From Albidovulum sp. bin36 (GTDB lineage Bacteria; Pseudomonadota; Alphaproteobacteria; Rhodobacterales; Rhodobacteraceae), in NCBI GenBank assembly GCA_002238565.1, contig MPMP01000003.1, forward strand, positions 1 through 64,000: 64,000 bases of DNA. The letters are read 5' to 3'. Below the pieces are notes generated by a model that searched no databases, was not told the origin of the DNA, and saw only the letters and a program-made list of their open reading frames with translations. Positions within the stretch are counted from its first letter, which is position 1. Every line of letters begins with the position of its first letter. A program made the translations under genes and the position numbers. This document shows, piece after piece, positions 9,385 through 18,512 of the stretch.

Positions 9385-10473
9385 ATGAACCGCACCTTCG
9401 AGCCGCGGCCGGGTCTTTTGGGAATTGAATCCTACCAGGCGGGCGAGAGCGGCCTTGCGGGGCGCGATGCCGTCCTTAAGCTGAGCTCCAACGAAAACCC
9501 GTACGGGCCGAGCCAAAAGGCCGTCGACGCGTATCGCGCTTCGGCTTCAACACTCGGCCGCTATCCGGATTCGCATCACGCCGAGCTTCGCGAAGCGATA
9601 GCCGAAGTCTACGGCCTGGCGCCCGGCAATCTGATTTGCGGGGCCGGGTCCGACGAGGTGATCGCACTCGTTTGCCAGGCATACGCCGGAAATGGCGACG
9701 AGATCATATACACCGAGCACGGCTTTCTCATGTACCCGATTCTGGCCAGGGCGGTCGGCGCGGAGCCGGTGCAGGTTAGAGAGCGGAACCGGCGAACGGA
9801 CTCCGAAAGCATCCTCGCGGCCTGCAGCCCGAGGACTCGAATCGTTCTCATCGCCAATCCCAACAATCCGACGGGAACGATGATTTCAGCCGGCGAAGCG
9901 CGAAACCTGGCCGACAGACTTCCGGGCGGGGTCCTCCTGGTGCTGGACGGCGCCTACGCGGAATATGCCGAAGGCTATGACGGAGGCGCCAAGCTCGTCG
10001 AATCCTGCGCGAATGTCGTCATGACGAGAACGTTTTCTAAAATTTACGGTCTGGCGGCTTTGCGAGTGGGCTACGGCTACGGACCGGGAAACCTGATAGC
10101 CGCAATGAATCGGATACGGGAGCCTTTCAACGTCTCCGCGCCCTCGCTCGCCGCGGCCGAGGCGGCGGTGCGCGATGTCGAATATACGAAACGCTGCCGC
10201 GACCTCAATACTCGCTGGCGCAGGTGGCTCGCGGACCGGCTCGGCCGCTGCGGCGTCCCGTCGGACCCGTCTTCGGCCAATTTCATCCTGGCCCGCTTCG
10301 CCGACCCGGATACGGTTTCCCGGTGCGACGCGTTCCTGCGCGCTCGCGGCATCCTGGTGCGTCGCATGGAAAAGTACAACCTGCCGTCCTGCCTTCGCAT
10401 TTCGGTCGGCGACGAAAGCGGCTGCCGCGCCGTCGGCGACGCGATCGAGGAATTCATGGCGGGCGAAAAATGA
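9385..10473 (+). CDS. hisC: Histidinol-phosphate aminotransferase
   Basis: A class I/II PLP aminotransferase of 362 residues that interconverts imidazole acetol phosphate and histidinol phosphate; in this context it may also serve tyrosine and phenylalanine synthesis. It has the substrate motif KLSSNENPYGPS, the PLP-binding segment IANPNNPTGT, and the Schiff-base lysine in RTFSKIYGL at K219. A GAGGAG ribosome site sits just before the ATG. The stop overlaps the start of tyrA by four bases (ATGA), so the pair is translationally coupled, a common alphaproteobacterial arrangement. Confidence 0.95.
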   Translation: MNRTFEPRPGLLGIESYQAGESGLAGRDAVLKLSSNENPYGPSQKAVDAYRASASTLGRYPDSHHAELREAIAEVYGLAPGNLICGAGSDEVIALVCQAYAGNGDEIIYTEHGFLMYPILARAVGAEPVQVRERNRRTDSESILAACSPRTRIVLIANPNNPTGTMISAGEARNLADRLPGGVLLVLDGAYAEYAEGYDGGAKLVESCANVVMTRTFSKIYGLAALRVGYGYGPGNLIAAMNRIREPFNVSAPSLAAAEAAVRDVEYTKRCRDLNTRWRRWLADRLGRCGVPSDPSSANFILARFADPDTVSRCDAFLRARGILVRRMEKYNLPSCLRISVGDESGCRAVGDAIEEFMAGEK

Positions 10474-11393
10474 CTGCGATCTATCGGCGCGCGGCGCTTA
10501 TCGGGATGGGGCTTATCGGCTCGTCGATGGCGCTCGCCATGCGTGAACGCGGCCTAGTGGACGAAATCGCATGCAATGCGAAATCGCTCCGGACGAGGAC
10601 AACCGCCGCGGAACTGGGCCTTGCCGATCAAGTTTGCGACACCCCGGAAGAAGCCGTGCGCGGCGCCGACCTGGTCGTGCTGTGCACGCCGGTCGGCACG
10701 TTTCGCGAACTGGCCGAAAGAATCGCCCCCGAGCTCGAGACCGGCGCGACGCTGACGGATGTGGGCTCCGTCAAGAAGCGAGTCGTCGAATCCGTCGGCG
10801 GCCTCGTTCCTCGCGACGTGCATTTCATACCCGCTCATCCTTTGGCGGGAACGGAGTTTTCAGGGCCCGAATCCGGCTTTTCGACATTGTTCGACAACCG
10901 CTGGTGCCTTCTGACGCCTTCCAAGGACGTGGACGAGGCCGCGCTTTCTCGGCTGATTTCCCTATGGACGGCGATGGGAGCCAGCACCGAAATCATGGAT
11001 CCTGACCACCACGACCTGGTGCTGGCCGTAACCTCGCATGCGCCCCACCTGATCGCCTACACGATGGTGGGGCTGGCCGATCACATCAAAAGGGTCACGA
11101 ATTCGGAAGTCGTCAAGTACTCCGCCGCCGGATTCCGGGACTTCACGCGCATCGCCGCTTCGGATCCGACCATGTGGCGCGACGTTTTCCTAGGCAACCG
11201 CGATGCCACCATCGAGATACTCGGCAGATTCACCGAAGAGCTATTTGCCCTGCAGCGCGCTATTCGGACCGGCGACGGGGAGCACCTTCACGAATATTTT
11301 TCGCGGACCCGCGAGATCAGGCGCGGAATTGTCGATGCCGGGCAGGATACCTCCGCGCCGGATTTCGGCCGCCTGCCCTCCCGCAAGAATTGA
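10470..11393 (+). CDS. tyrA: Prephenate / arogenate dehydrogenase
   Basis: An NAD(P)-dependent dehydrogenase of tyrosine synthesis, 307 residues. The Rossmann motif GMGLIGSS is at the N-terminus, followed by LCTPVG, the TDVGSVK segment, and the catalytic-site peptides HFIPAHPLAGTE and SHAPHLIAY. The frame is open far upstream, but those codons lie inside hisC; the ATG at 10470 overlapping the hisC stop gives the correct N-terminus. Coupling with hisC suggests that HisC supplies the transamination step of the same pathway. Confidence 0.95.
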   Translation: MTAIYRRAALIGMGLIGSSMALAMRERGLVDEIACNAKSLRTRTTAAELGLADQVCDTPEEAVRGADLVVLCTPVGTFRELAERIAPELETGATLTDVGSVKKRVVESVGGLVPRDVHFIPAHPLAGTEFSGPESGFSTLFDNRWCLLTPSKDVDEAALSRLISLWTAMGASTEIMDPDHHDLVLAVTSHAPHLIAYTMVGLADHIKRVTNSEVVKYSAAGFRDFTRIAASDPTMWRDVFLGNRDATIEILGRFTEELFALQRAIRTGDGEHLHEYFSRTREIRRGIVDAGQDTSAPDFGRLPSRKN

Positions 11394-11609
11394 TTCGACT
11401 TCGCGTCCGCCGCGTTCGCAATTTGAGATTGAAGCAGCTTTGGCAAGAAGCGGTCGCTGTTTGACGCCGATCGCATAATTTTACCCGCCCTACGCATCAT
11501 GCACTCGAAAAATTTGATCGGTCCGAATTTGTTATCGAGATGCTTCAGAAGTCGTTCTGCCCGGCCTTCCAGTCCGCCCGCCCGCCGTCCGGGGAGTTTA
11601 CTCTCCAAA

Positions 11610-12254
11610 CTAATTTAAGTCTTCGCGTGAGTAAAAAAATTGATGCAGCAAAGCCAGCTGCAGTTCGCGAGTATTGGAAATTCCGTCTACCGACAGGTCT
11701 TGGAATTCCGGAAGGTGCTCGTTGCAGATCGACACGATCGCCTCCGCATTCTTGCCGAATTCTTGCGCGCGGACGCCGCTACGCTCACTGCGCGAATCTC
11801 GAACAGAATTTCCATTGCTAGGCAGCTCGCTTTCACGGGACGAGCTATTACATAGGACCAAAGGAAAAATCAGTGGCATCAAGTCACTTGTCGCCGCCTC
11901 CCCGTACACCTCGACCTCCCAAATCCTTGTCATGGACGTCAATACCGACATCGTCGAATTGAAGCCTGTGCCGAATGCGCGTTCCCATATGATATAGACC
12001 AATAGGGACTTCCCCGACAGGAGCTGCACTCGAAAAAGCGCATCGCTCCGGCTCCCCTCGTTTTCCTCGTCCACGAAAGTGCCTTCAACGCGGTCCGGAC
12101 GAACATCCCTATCCAGGCGGCTTGACAAAGCTTCGGGCAAGAATTCGTCCAAGAAAGGGGAGATTACCCGTTCGTCAGCGAACATCATCTGAAACAGAGC
12201 GTTTTGCGGGTTTTCGGTCGTATTCACGGGAGGACTCCTTGGTTTCGGCGACAT
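11610..12254 (-). CDS. Rpn/YhgA-like PD-(D/E)xK protein, probably decaying
   Basis: The N-terminal 100 residues match the Rpn family (recombination-promoting nucleases, formerly called transposases): NPQNALFQMMFADERV, then FLPEALSSRLD, then FVDEENEGSRSDALFRV. The family's third motif, usually E-x-Q or E-x-K after a hydrophobic strand, reads here as YIIWERAFG, so the catalytic glutamine/lysine is missing. The product is 214 residues, whereas family members are usually near 300, and the C-terminal third is serine-rich and unconvincing. I read it as a truncated, probably inactive copy. It stands alone with no operon partners. Confidence 0.6.
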   Translation of the reverse strand: MSPKPRSPPVNTTENPQNALFQMMFADERVISPFLDEFLPEALSSRLDRDVRPDRVEGTFVDEENEGSRSDALFRVQLLSGKSLLVYIIWERAFGTGFNSTMSVLTSMTRIWEVEVYGEAATSDLMPLIFPLVLCNSSSRESELPSNGNSVRDSRSERSGVRAQEFGKNAEAIVSICNEHLPEFQDLSVDGISNTRELQLALLHQFFYSREDLN

Positions 12255-12437
12255 GGCATCTGCCGAAACTCCCGTCTCAATGAAACAGTCGAGCCAACCG
12301 TATGCAATTGTTCATAGTCCTTAGATGAATTTTTCGAAGCGCACAAGTAATTTCGCCGCGAGGGGTGTAGCCCAAAATGGTTGATTGGGTCGAATGGGAG
12401 ATTCCGACCTTCCAACACATAAAGAGGCGCGCTGCTA

Positions 12438-12485
12438 TGGGAATACTTTCTTGCATCGCTTTTCAACAAGTTTGAGATACACCCC
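12438..12485 (+). repeat. Diverged direct repeat, copy A
   Basis: This segment reads gggaatactttcttgcatcg, then ctttTcaacaagttt and a tacaccc-like end. It matches copy B at 13279-13325 at roughly four of five positions. Both copies lie in the same orientation in otherwise non-coding DNA on either side of the GANTC-rich stretch. They could be remnants of a dispersed genomic repeat or of a duplicated gene end. Confidence 0.45.
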
Positions 12486-13278
12486 GCCGCGAGGTTGTGC
12501 GGTTAAAATTTCGTGAGCAAGCCGCCGAAGGCCGCCGGAAGAAGCCGGAAATTCGGTTGTTCGGCTTTCGGCATTGTAACGTCGTCACGCCTTCGACACG
12601 AATTTCGATTCGCGCCGCACGGATTCCTCAGCAGCCAGCCTTGCTAGCCGTAGAATCCCTCGCGATTCGCTTGAATCGGCTTTCCGAAACTCGCGGAAAT
12701 TTCTCGCTGGCCCGGCATGTACGCGGCGAAAGCGAACTGCGGCGCGCGGATTCATCGCCTGCATGGCGCCGCGTCTCGCGAGCTATCAATTACCGGGATG
12801 CCCTCCTCGCCCTTTTCGGCAAATGGCGAGCGCATGCGGCGGCAACCCTCCGATTCGCTGCGGATTCGCACTTTTAAAATCCAAGCATTGCCTATCGGTG
12901 AAACAACAGAATCAGGCACGGAACTTTCAATTGCGTTGGCTTGAACTCCGGAACTCCGGCGAGATCGCGAATTCAATTTGGCGACTGCATAGATCTCGAT
13001 CTTCCCTTGACCGAGCTAGATCCGCTTGATTGGCACCGGTCGACAGACTTAGCCTGCGCGGTTGTGCCTTCCGGAATTGATCGGGAACTGAAGGCCAGAT
13101 GCCGCCATCGAGCGGCAGAGGCATTCGCAAAGCTTGCCGGCCCGCGACCAAGGCGGAGCGTGCGGAGGCGCAAGTTCGCGACCCCGGATTCGGCGGCTTG
13201 AAGCCATTGCCCCGGCTGCCGCGAGTATCAAATTACTTTCGCAAGGGACTACCGACGCGCTGCGGCGCTGGCTTCGCT

Positions 13279-13325
13279 AGGAATATTTTCTCGCACCGCT
13301 TTGCAACAAGTTCGGGCTACGCCCT
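13279..13325 (+). repeat. Diverged direct repeat, copy B
   Basis: This copy reads aggaatattttctcgcaccg followed by a ctttgcaacaagttcggg segment and tacgccc. It aligns with copy A at 12438-12485. It lies about 90 bp upstream of the 2OG oxygenase gene, so it could also contribute to that gene's control region. Confidence 0.45.
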
Positions 13326-13415
13326 TGAGCGAAAAAAGTTGTGTTCCGCATGCAAATTTGTTTAGTGAATCGGATTGTACGCATCGGGCAATCTTAGCGG
13401 TCATGAGGGACGAAA

Positions 13416-15839
13416 ATGAATTTCGATGAACAAGAAGGCGTGGCAAAGGTCCTCGAAAGCAATCCGGAACTGGCTCTACTCGGAGAGATCTTCGAGACAA
13501 TTGACCGTCCGGGCGAATATGTTGCTTCGGGAAGGAGAAACATTCCCATGCCTCGCCTAGAGGTCGAAGGAGTCGGGTTAATCTCGTTCCCTGTTCCTTC
13601 TTTCCAGGCAGAGATATTGAAAGCAAAGGCCAAGGCGGCGCCGTTTGGTCGCGGTCAGGATACGGTGTATGACCGGTCGGTTCGCGACTGCGGCCAGATT
13701 GAGCCCGAGAGGATGAGTTTGGGCGGAGCCACATGGACGGATACGCTGAACGAAATTGTTCGCAGCGCCAGCAATGATCTCGGCTGTCCTGAAGACTCGG
13801 TGTACGCTGATCTGTACAAGCTGCTGGTCTATGAGCCCGGAGGATTTTTCGCCCCGCACCGAGATACCGAGAAGGTTGACGGAATGCTGGCGACTTTGGT
13901 TCTCGCGCTGCCGGGATCGAGTGCGGGAGGTGAATTGGTCGTTCGCCACCACGGGCGCGAAACGGTGATCGACATGCGGTCGGAAGACCCGTCCGAATTG
14001 AACTTCGCCGCCTTTTATGCCGATTGTGAACATGAGATTCGACCGATCACGGACGGCTACCGCATATGCCTCGTCTACAATCTGATTCGCATGCCCGGTC
14101 GCCGCGAGTCCTTGAAGGCGCCCGATTTCTCGGCGCATGCGGAGACTATGGCGGACGAACTCAAGGCGGCTTTCGACGATAGCAAGAAGGATGCTCCGAG
14201 CAAGGTCGTTTGGCTGCTTGAGCACGACTACAGCGAGGCCGGACTTTCCTTCGATACGCTTAAGAACGTGGATGCAGCTCACTGCAGAGTTTTGACGGAA
14301 GCTGCGGATAGTGCCGGATGCCTCGTGCACGCCGCGATCCTTCACGTTTCGGAATCAGCGTCCGTCGATTACTTCGGCTATCACGATGAAGTCGATGACC
14401 CCGATGAAAATGACTACGAAGTCATTGAAATTTTCGATTGGGACTCGCATCTGGACAACTGGATTGGGCGGGAAGGCAAGCCCGCCGAGTTCGGCAAAAT
14501 GCAGCTGAACGAAAAAGAATTGATACCGACGGGTCGGCTCGACTATATGAAGCCGGACGAAGTAAACCTAACCGAGGCCAGCGGAAACGAGGGAGCGTCG
14601 ATCGACCGTCTCTATCTTCGCGCGGCCCTCGTTATTTGGCCGGCCGAGCGGTCCTCCCGCGCGATTGCCGCGTCAGGGGCGAAGTCGCTGGCATCGTTCC
14701 TCAAAAGCCAGCTAGAATGCCGGAAAAAAGGCGAGGCGACATTCGCGACTATCGAAACATTGGCGGAAAGCGCCGCAGCGCATTGGCCGAGTCCGAAAGA
14801 CCAATACGGTCATGTCCAAAGAGATTGGGGAGAGGCGACGGCCAGCGCGCTGAAGTTGATTTGCAAGACCGCCCGTCCCGAAACGGCCGGTCGCTTCCTT
14901 TTCGAACAAGCGCAGCCGAATTACTCCCCGGAACTGAACAGCGCCATTATATCTACCTCTCGGCTGCTCGGCCCTACCGGCCCCATTCAGAGCGCGATCA
15001 GGGAGCTAGTCGAAAAGAACTTTTCCAGCAACCCGGATTCCGTCGTCGATCTCGCCTTGAAACTTTCCCAAAAACTCGACAACGGCCCGGATTCCGGATG
15101 GCGCGGAGCGCTTGAGGACATAGCAGTCGCATTAGCGGGCGAAGTGGCGGTTTACGGGCAACAAAAGGAGGAGGAGAATGCACGACACGGATATTTTTAC
15201 CGCCGCAAACCTACACCTCTCGAAGCCGATACGCTCGCAAATTACTTCACTTTTATTTGGCGAAACGAACTCGAAGACAGGACGGAACAAGCCACCTCGT
15301 TCTTGCTTGAATCGCCCGCGATCGTTGAACCGGAACGAACCGTCCCGAAGCTGCTCGATCTGCTGGTTCGAGACCAGCCGGAGGAAGCGGGCCGGAGCGC
15401 GGCGATGCAATCGTTCTGGGATCTGTCGGCAAAGACGCTGCTCGCCCGAAGCGAGGATCCCCCGACACCGCCCGCCGACTGGGTTACTCCCGTTTCAGAA
15501 TTAAACTGCAAGTGCTCTCTGTGCCAAGAAATCAGGCGCTTCTGCGCCGACCCCGATAGCAGGATTCTGCGCCTTCCAACGGCGCAAGGCAACCGTTCGC
15601 ACATTCGCAGTTCGTGCGATAGAGCGGGCATTGACATGGACTTCCATACTGAGAGAAAAGGTCGGCCCTACGTCCTCGTCTGCACCAAGACGCGGAAGCG
15701 GTTCGACCGTCGGCTCAAAGAATACAAGCTAGACGTTCGGTTCATGCGGATGCTTGCGCATGCTGCGGATACCCTGACATGCCGCGAAGAAACGCTGGCA
15801 AGGCTGCGGACGGCGGTTACGAACTCTCCGTCCCAGTAA
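13416..15839 (+). CDS. Large 2-oxoglutarate/Fe(II) oxygenase-like protein
   Basis: An 807-residue protein. The first 230 residues form a prolyl-4-hydroxylase-like 2OG-Fe(II) oxygenase domain: YKLLVYEPGGFFAPHRDTEK gives the iron ligands H148 and D150, CEHEIRPITDGYRICLVYNL gives the third ligand H206 and the 2-oxoglutarate-binding Arg near 216. The remaining 570 residues are mainly helical, without a domain I can name, except a C-terminal cysteine cluster (CKCSLC then FC, residues about 690-705) followed by ERKGRPYVLVCTKTR, which could bind zinc. It has a GAGGGACG ribosome site, no signal peptide and no operon partner. The substrate is unknown; hydroxylation of a cytosolic protein is a guess from the oxygenase class. 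Confidence 0.8.
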   Translation: MNFDEQEGVAKVLESNPELALLGEIFETIDRPGEYVASGRRNIPMPRLEVEGVGLISFPVPSFQAEILKAKAKAAPFGRGQDTVYDRSVRDCGQIEPERMSLGGATWTDTLNEIVRSASNDLGCPEDSVYADLYKLLVYEPGGFFAPHRDTEKVDGMLATLVLALPGSSAGGELVVRHHGRETVIDMRSEDPSELNFAAFYADCEHEIRPITDGYRICLVYNLIRMPGRRESLKAPDFSAHAETMADELKAAFDDSKKDAPSKVVWLLEHDYSEAGLSFDTLKNVDAAHCRVLTEAADSAGCLVHAAILHVSESASVDYFGYHDEVDDPDENDYEVIEIFDWDSHLDNWIGREGKPAEFGKMQLNEKELIPTGRLDYMKPDEVNLTEASGNEGASIDRLYLRAALVIWPAERSSRAIAASGAKSLASFLKSQLECRKKGEATFATIETLAESAAAHWPSPKDQYGHVQRDWGEATASALKLICKTARPETAGRFLFEQAQPNYSPELNSAIISTSRLLGPTGPIQSAIRELVEKNFSSNPDSVVDLALKLSQKLDNGPDSGWRGALEDIAVALAGEVAVYGQQKEEENARHGYFYRRKPTPLEADTLANYFTFIWRNELEDRTEQATSFLLESPAIVEPERTVPKLLDLLVRDQPEEAGRSAAMQSFWDLSAKTLLARSEDPPTPPADWVTPVSELNCKCSLCQEIRRFCADPDSRILRLPTAQGNRSHIRSSCDRAGIDMDFHTERKGRPYVLVCTKTRKRFDRRLKEYKLDVRFMRMLAHAADTLTCREETLARLRTAVTNSPSQ

Positions 15840-15939
15840 AGTGCGAGCCGCGGCCCTTATTCCAAACAAACTCGTGAACTGCGGGCGGGCGGCATTCCGT
15901 GCGCGGCTTCGATAGCCGACGCCGTACGTCGCGGGATTT

Positions 15940-16743
15940 CTTAAACGCATAGCAACGTTGCGAAAACATGGCCAGGGTGCGCTCCGAAGCCTCGGCTCGT
16001 CAATGCGCTCGCCTGGGAAATCTGTTTCGAAGGGCAAGGCGAACCTGACCGTTCGAATTCAATCGAGCTCGCCGATGAATTATCCGCTCGCGAAGCCTTG
16101 ATCTTGCGCCACGCTTCTAATCTGGATCAACCAACCGACAAGCTTCAGGAGGATCGCGTTCTCCGAGTCGTCGGCCCGTTTCTCGTCGGCGGCGAGGTCG
16201 GCAATTCTTCGTCGGAAGACAAGAAAAATATATCCGGGATCTGGGTCTTGTGGCTCAGAACCCTCCGCTACGTAACGCCAATCCAATCTATGCGGACGTC
16301 ATCCCGAGGGTTCTGACCGATTCTGCCCAGGATGAGCTAGCCGTGGACCGGTCGACTTACGTCAATGGCAGGGGCGGACTAGACATGCTTCGCCTGATCG
16401 GCGATTTCCAGCAGTTCTTCCGCGAGAACTCGGAGATATGGACAAAAAGATTTGCCTATAGCGAGGCCGGGTGTCAATTGCTGCTTCAGGCGTTTCTTCA
16501 GCGCGCGATCAGCGGAGGCGGTTCGATTGAAAGGGAATACGGACTCGGCAAGATGCGCGCCGATTTGCTTATCCGCCGGCCAGCGGGACGCGACACGCAG
16601 TTTTTCGTCGAGGAATGCAAGTTGCGCCATAAGAGCCTCGAGGCGACGATCGCCGAAGGCTTGATGCAGACGGTGCGCTACATGGATCGGTGCGGCGCAA
16701 CCGCCGGCCACCTCGCGGTCTTCGATCGCTCGGCGAAACGAAG
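15940..16743 (+). pseudogene. Rear half of an AAA-ATPase / nuclease-like gene, frameshifted and cut by an IS
   Basis: Two frames together align with the intact protein encoded at 53939-55498. Frame 3 (about 15969-16222) gives RLVNALAWEICFEGQGE and EDRVLRVVGPFLVGG; frame 2 (from about 16223) gives RDLGLVAQNPPLRNANPIY and onward. The shift falls in the A-rich run at 16221-16228. The N-terminal ATPase part is absent. The C-terminal domain keeps a PD-(D/E)xK-like signature: ADLLI, then VEECK, then a QTVRYMD segment resembling motif IV. Homology ends at AKRSRG where a truncated IS begins (16744). The gene is dead here but informative about its family. Confidence 0.8.
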
Positions 16744-17783
16744 CAGGGGTGCGGAACAAGCACTCCGGGAGAATCCATGGCGAGGAGAAACCTAGTCCAG
16801 TTCCAGAAAGGAATGAGCATAACAATGTTCCTGGAGGACTTCGGTACGGAGGAGAAATGCGCCGAAGCACTGGCGAAGCTGCGATGGCCATCGGGATTCA
16901 AATGCCCCTCCTGCGGCTGCGCGAAGCGCTGCCGGATCGAGCACAGGTACCTGCGGCAGTGCGCCGGGTGCGGGCGACAAACATCCGCTCTCGACCTGGT
17001 TCCTGGCTATTTTCCTGATTACGCAGGGCAAGAAGGGCATTTCGGCGATGGATCTCATGCGCAAGATCGGCGTGTCCTTTAAAGCGGCCTGGCGCATGAA
17101 GCACAAGATCATGCAGGCGATGATGGGGCGCGAGGACGAGTAGCCGCTCGCGGGCCTGGTCCAAGTGGACGACGTGTATCTCGGCGGGGCCCGGGAAGGC
17201 AAACGGGGGCGCGGGGCGGAAGGGAAGACGCCGTTCGTGGCAGCCCTGGAGACGACGGAGGATTGGCTGCCGCACAGGATCAAGCTCCAGGTGGTGGCCG
17301 GCTTCCGCCTGAAGGCGATCGAGAGCTGGCGCCGCCGGAACGTCGCCCCGGGATGCAAGGTCTACAGCGACGGCCTGCACTGCTTCGGAGCGGTTGCCAC
17401 CGCCGGCTGCGTGCACGCCCCGGTCGTTGCCGTCGGCGGGAAGGCTTCCGTTCGCGTCAAGGAATTCGTCTGGCTGAACACCGTCATCGGCAACGCCGAG
17501 ACGGCGCTACGGAGCACCCACCATTCCATGAAGGGCAAGTACGCGCAGCGATACCTGAGCGAGTTCGAGCGCCGGTTCAACCGCCGCTACGACCTGCCGA
17601 GCATGGTGCCTCGCCTTCGCCTGGGCGGCGGCTCGCACGCCGCCGATCCCGGAGAAGCTGCTCCGCAAGGGGACCGCCGGGCGGCTTGAAGGCTAGCGGC
17701 GCGCTGCAGCCGCTGAATCCGGGGCGCCTCGGCGGGAGCGGCGCGGCCAAAATTCAACATACTCAGAATAGCAATCAGGCAAA
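16744..17783 (+). mobile_element. Truncated IS1595-like element, copy 1
   Basis: This element is about 85-90% similar by eye to the one at 20809-22103 but in the opposite orientation. The right end keeps the terminal repeat, whose outermost bases are aatcaggcaaa (to 17783). The left 75 bp or so, including the left terminal repeat seen in copy 2, are missing, and the junction CAGGGGTGCGG at 16744 abuts the broken ATPase gene directly. The element therefore cannot transpose by itself. Confidence 0.7.
16777..17689 (+). pseudogene. IS1595-family transposase, copy 1, disrupted
   Basis: The N-terminal zinc ribbon CPSCGCAKRC...CAGCGRQTS reads from an ATG at 16777. A deletion of roughly 40 bp follows the QTS codons relative to copy 2 and shifts the frame. 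The catalytic ISXO2-like domain reads in another frame from about 17100: an in-frame TAG replaces the Lys codon found in copy 2 just before PLAG, then VDDVYLGG (first Asp), YSDGLHCF (second Asp) and WLNTVIGN (the Asn of the DDN(K/H) set). With at least one frameshift and one nonsense codon it cannot make a full transposase. Confidence 0.8.
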
Positions 17784-17815
17784 TTTATGTTCGAGTTAAT
17801 CAAGGAGTATTTATA

Positions 17816-17977
17816 GGCCACGGACGGGCCGCCCCATTCCGCCGCAACGAGGAGCTGCTGAACCTGCTGCCGAAGGGCGTCATCGCCTTCCCCGGCTCCG
17901 GCATCACCGACAACCTCGTCGACCGCGCTCGGCAACTCGGCATCCCGGTCCACCGCTGCAACGCATCGCCCGGCGCG
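17816..17977 (+). pseudogene. DUF2493 / SLOG-domain (YspA-like) C-terminal fragment
   Basis: A 50-residue stretch in one frame reads GHGRAAPFRRNEELLNLLP followed by GVIAFPGSGITDNLVDRA and LGIPVHRCN. This is the C-terminal end of DUF2493 proteins, a SLOG-superfamily nucleotide-binding family common on plasmids and integrative elements. The N-terminal part is gone, apparently lost at the IS border 33 bp upstream, and the frame continues into meaningless sequence. GC-rich third positions differ from the surrounding core genes, fitting transfer. Confidence 0.6.
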
Positions 17978-18128
17978 CGGCCTCCGGCACTCGTGCCGAT
18001 CTTCGTGCCGGCGCTCACGACGAAATCGCCGTCACTGCGCTCGACACTGCGGCGCATGGCAGTGTCCGCACTTCCCGCCACTCAATCGCCGTGGCGGCGC
18101 CGATTCCCCCATGAATATCGCTGCGCGA

Positions 18129-18356
18129 TTAGGTGCCTTCGACGCCCGGAGGGCGCAGGTTCGTCAAGCCGAACTCCTGCATCATCTTCTCGTGCATGAG
18201 CACCGGTTCACCCGAATGGGCATTCCAATCGGCCGGCAACCATTTCGCGATCGCGGCGTAAAGCGCCTTCAGACGCTGTTCCCTATCATCGACGCGGCGC
18301 TGCGCGTGCATCGCGTCTACGGTGTCGCTCGCAACTTCTTCGAGAACCGTCTTCAT
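18129..18356 (-). CDS. Short hypothetical protein (75 residues)
   Basis: The product begins MKTVLEEVASDTVDAMHAQR and is rich in helix-forming residues with a WLPADWNAH segment in the middle. I recall similar unnamed proteins on mobile DNA that are roughly twice as long, so this is probably a truncated member. It is transcribed away from the PIN-like toxin remnant. No function can be given. Confidence 0.4.
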   Translation of the reverse strand: MKTVLEEVASDTVDAMHAQRRVDDREQRLKALYAAIAKWLPADWNAHSGEPVLMHEKMMQEFGLTNLRPPGVEGT

Positions 18357-18512
18357 TGAACTGTTTCACCTTTCTGAAGCGCAGATCGAGCTTGCCACCT
18401 TCTATGCCCGGGCCTATCCGCGGCGGGGTCGTCCGCGCCGGGAGCCCTTCTGGCGCGCACGAGAGTCGTCCGTGTCGAGCGAGATCGCCCTCGATGAGTT
18501 GTCTTCGACCCA

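Larger units (their letters stand above)
12255..13415. other. 1.16-kb non-coding stretch rich in GANTC sites
   Basis: No frame here has a recognisable product. I counted ten GANTC pentamers between 12601 and 13200, eight of them inside 12601-12865; chance at uniform composition would give about two to three in 600 bp. GANTC is the target of the alphaproteobacterial methyltransferase CcrM. A diverged sequence of about 46 bp occurs twice, at 12438-12485 and 13279-13325. Promoters for the oxygenase gene at 13416 must lie at the right end. Confidence 0.5.
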
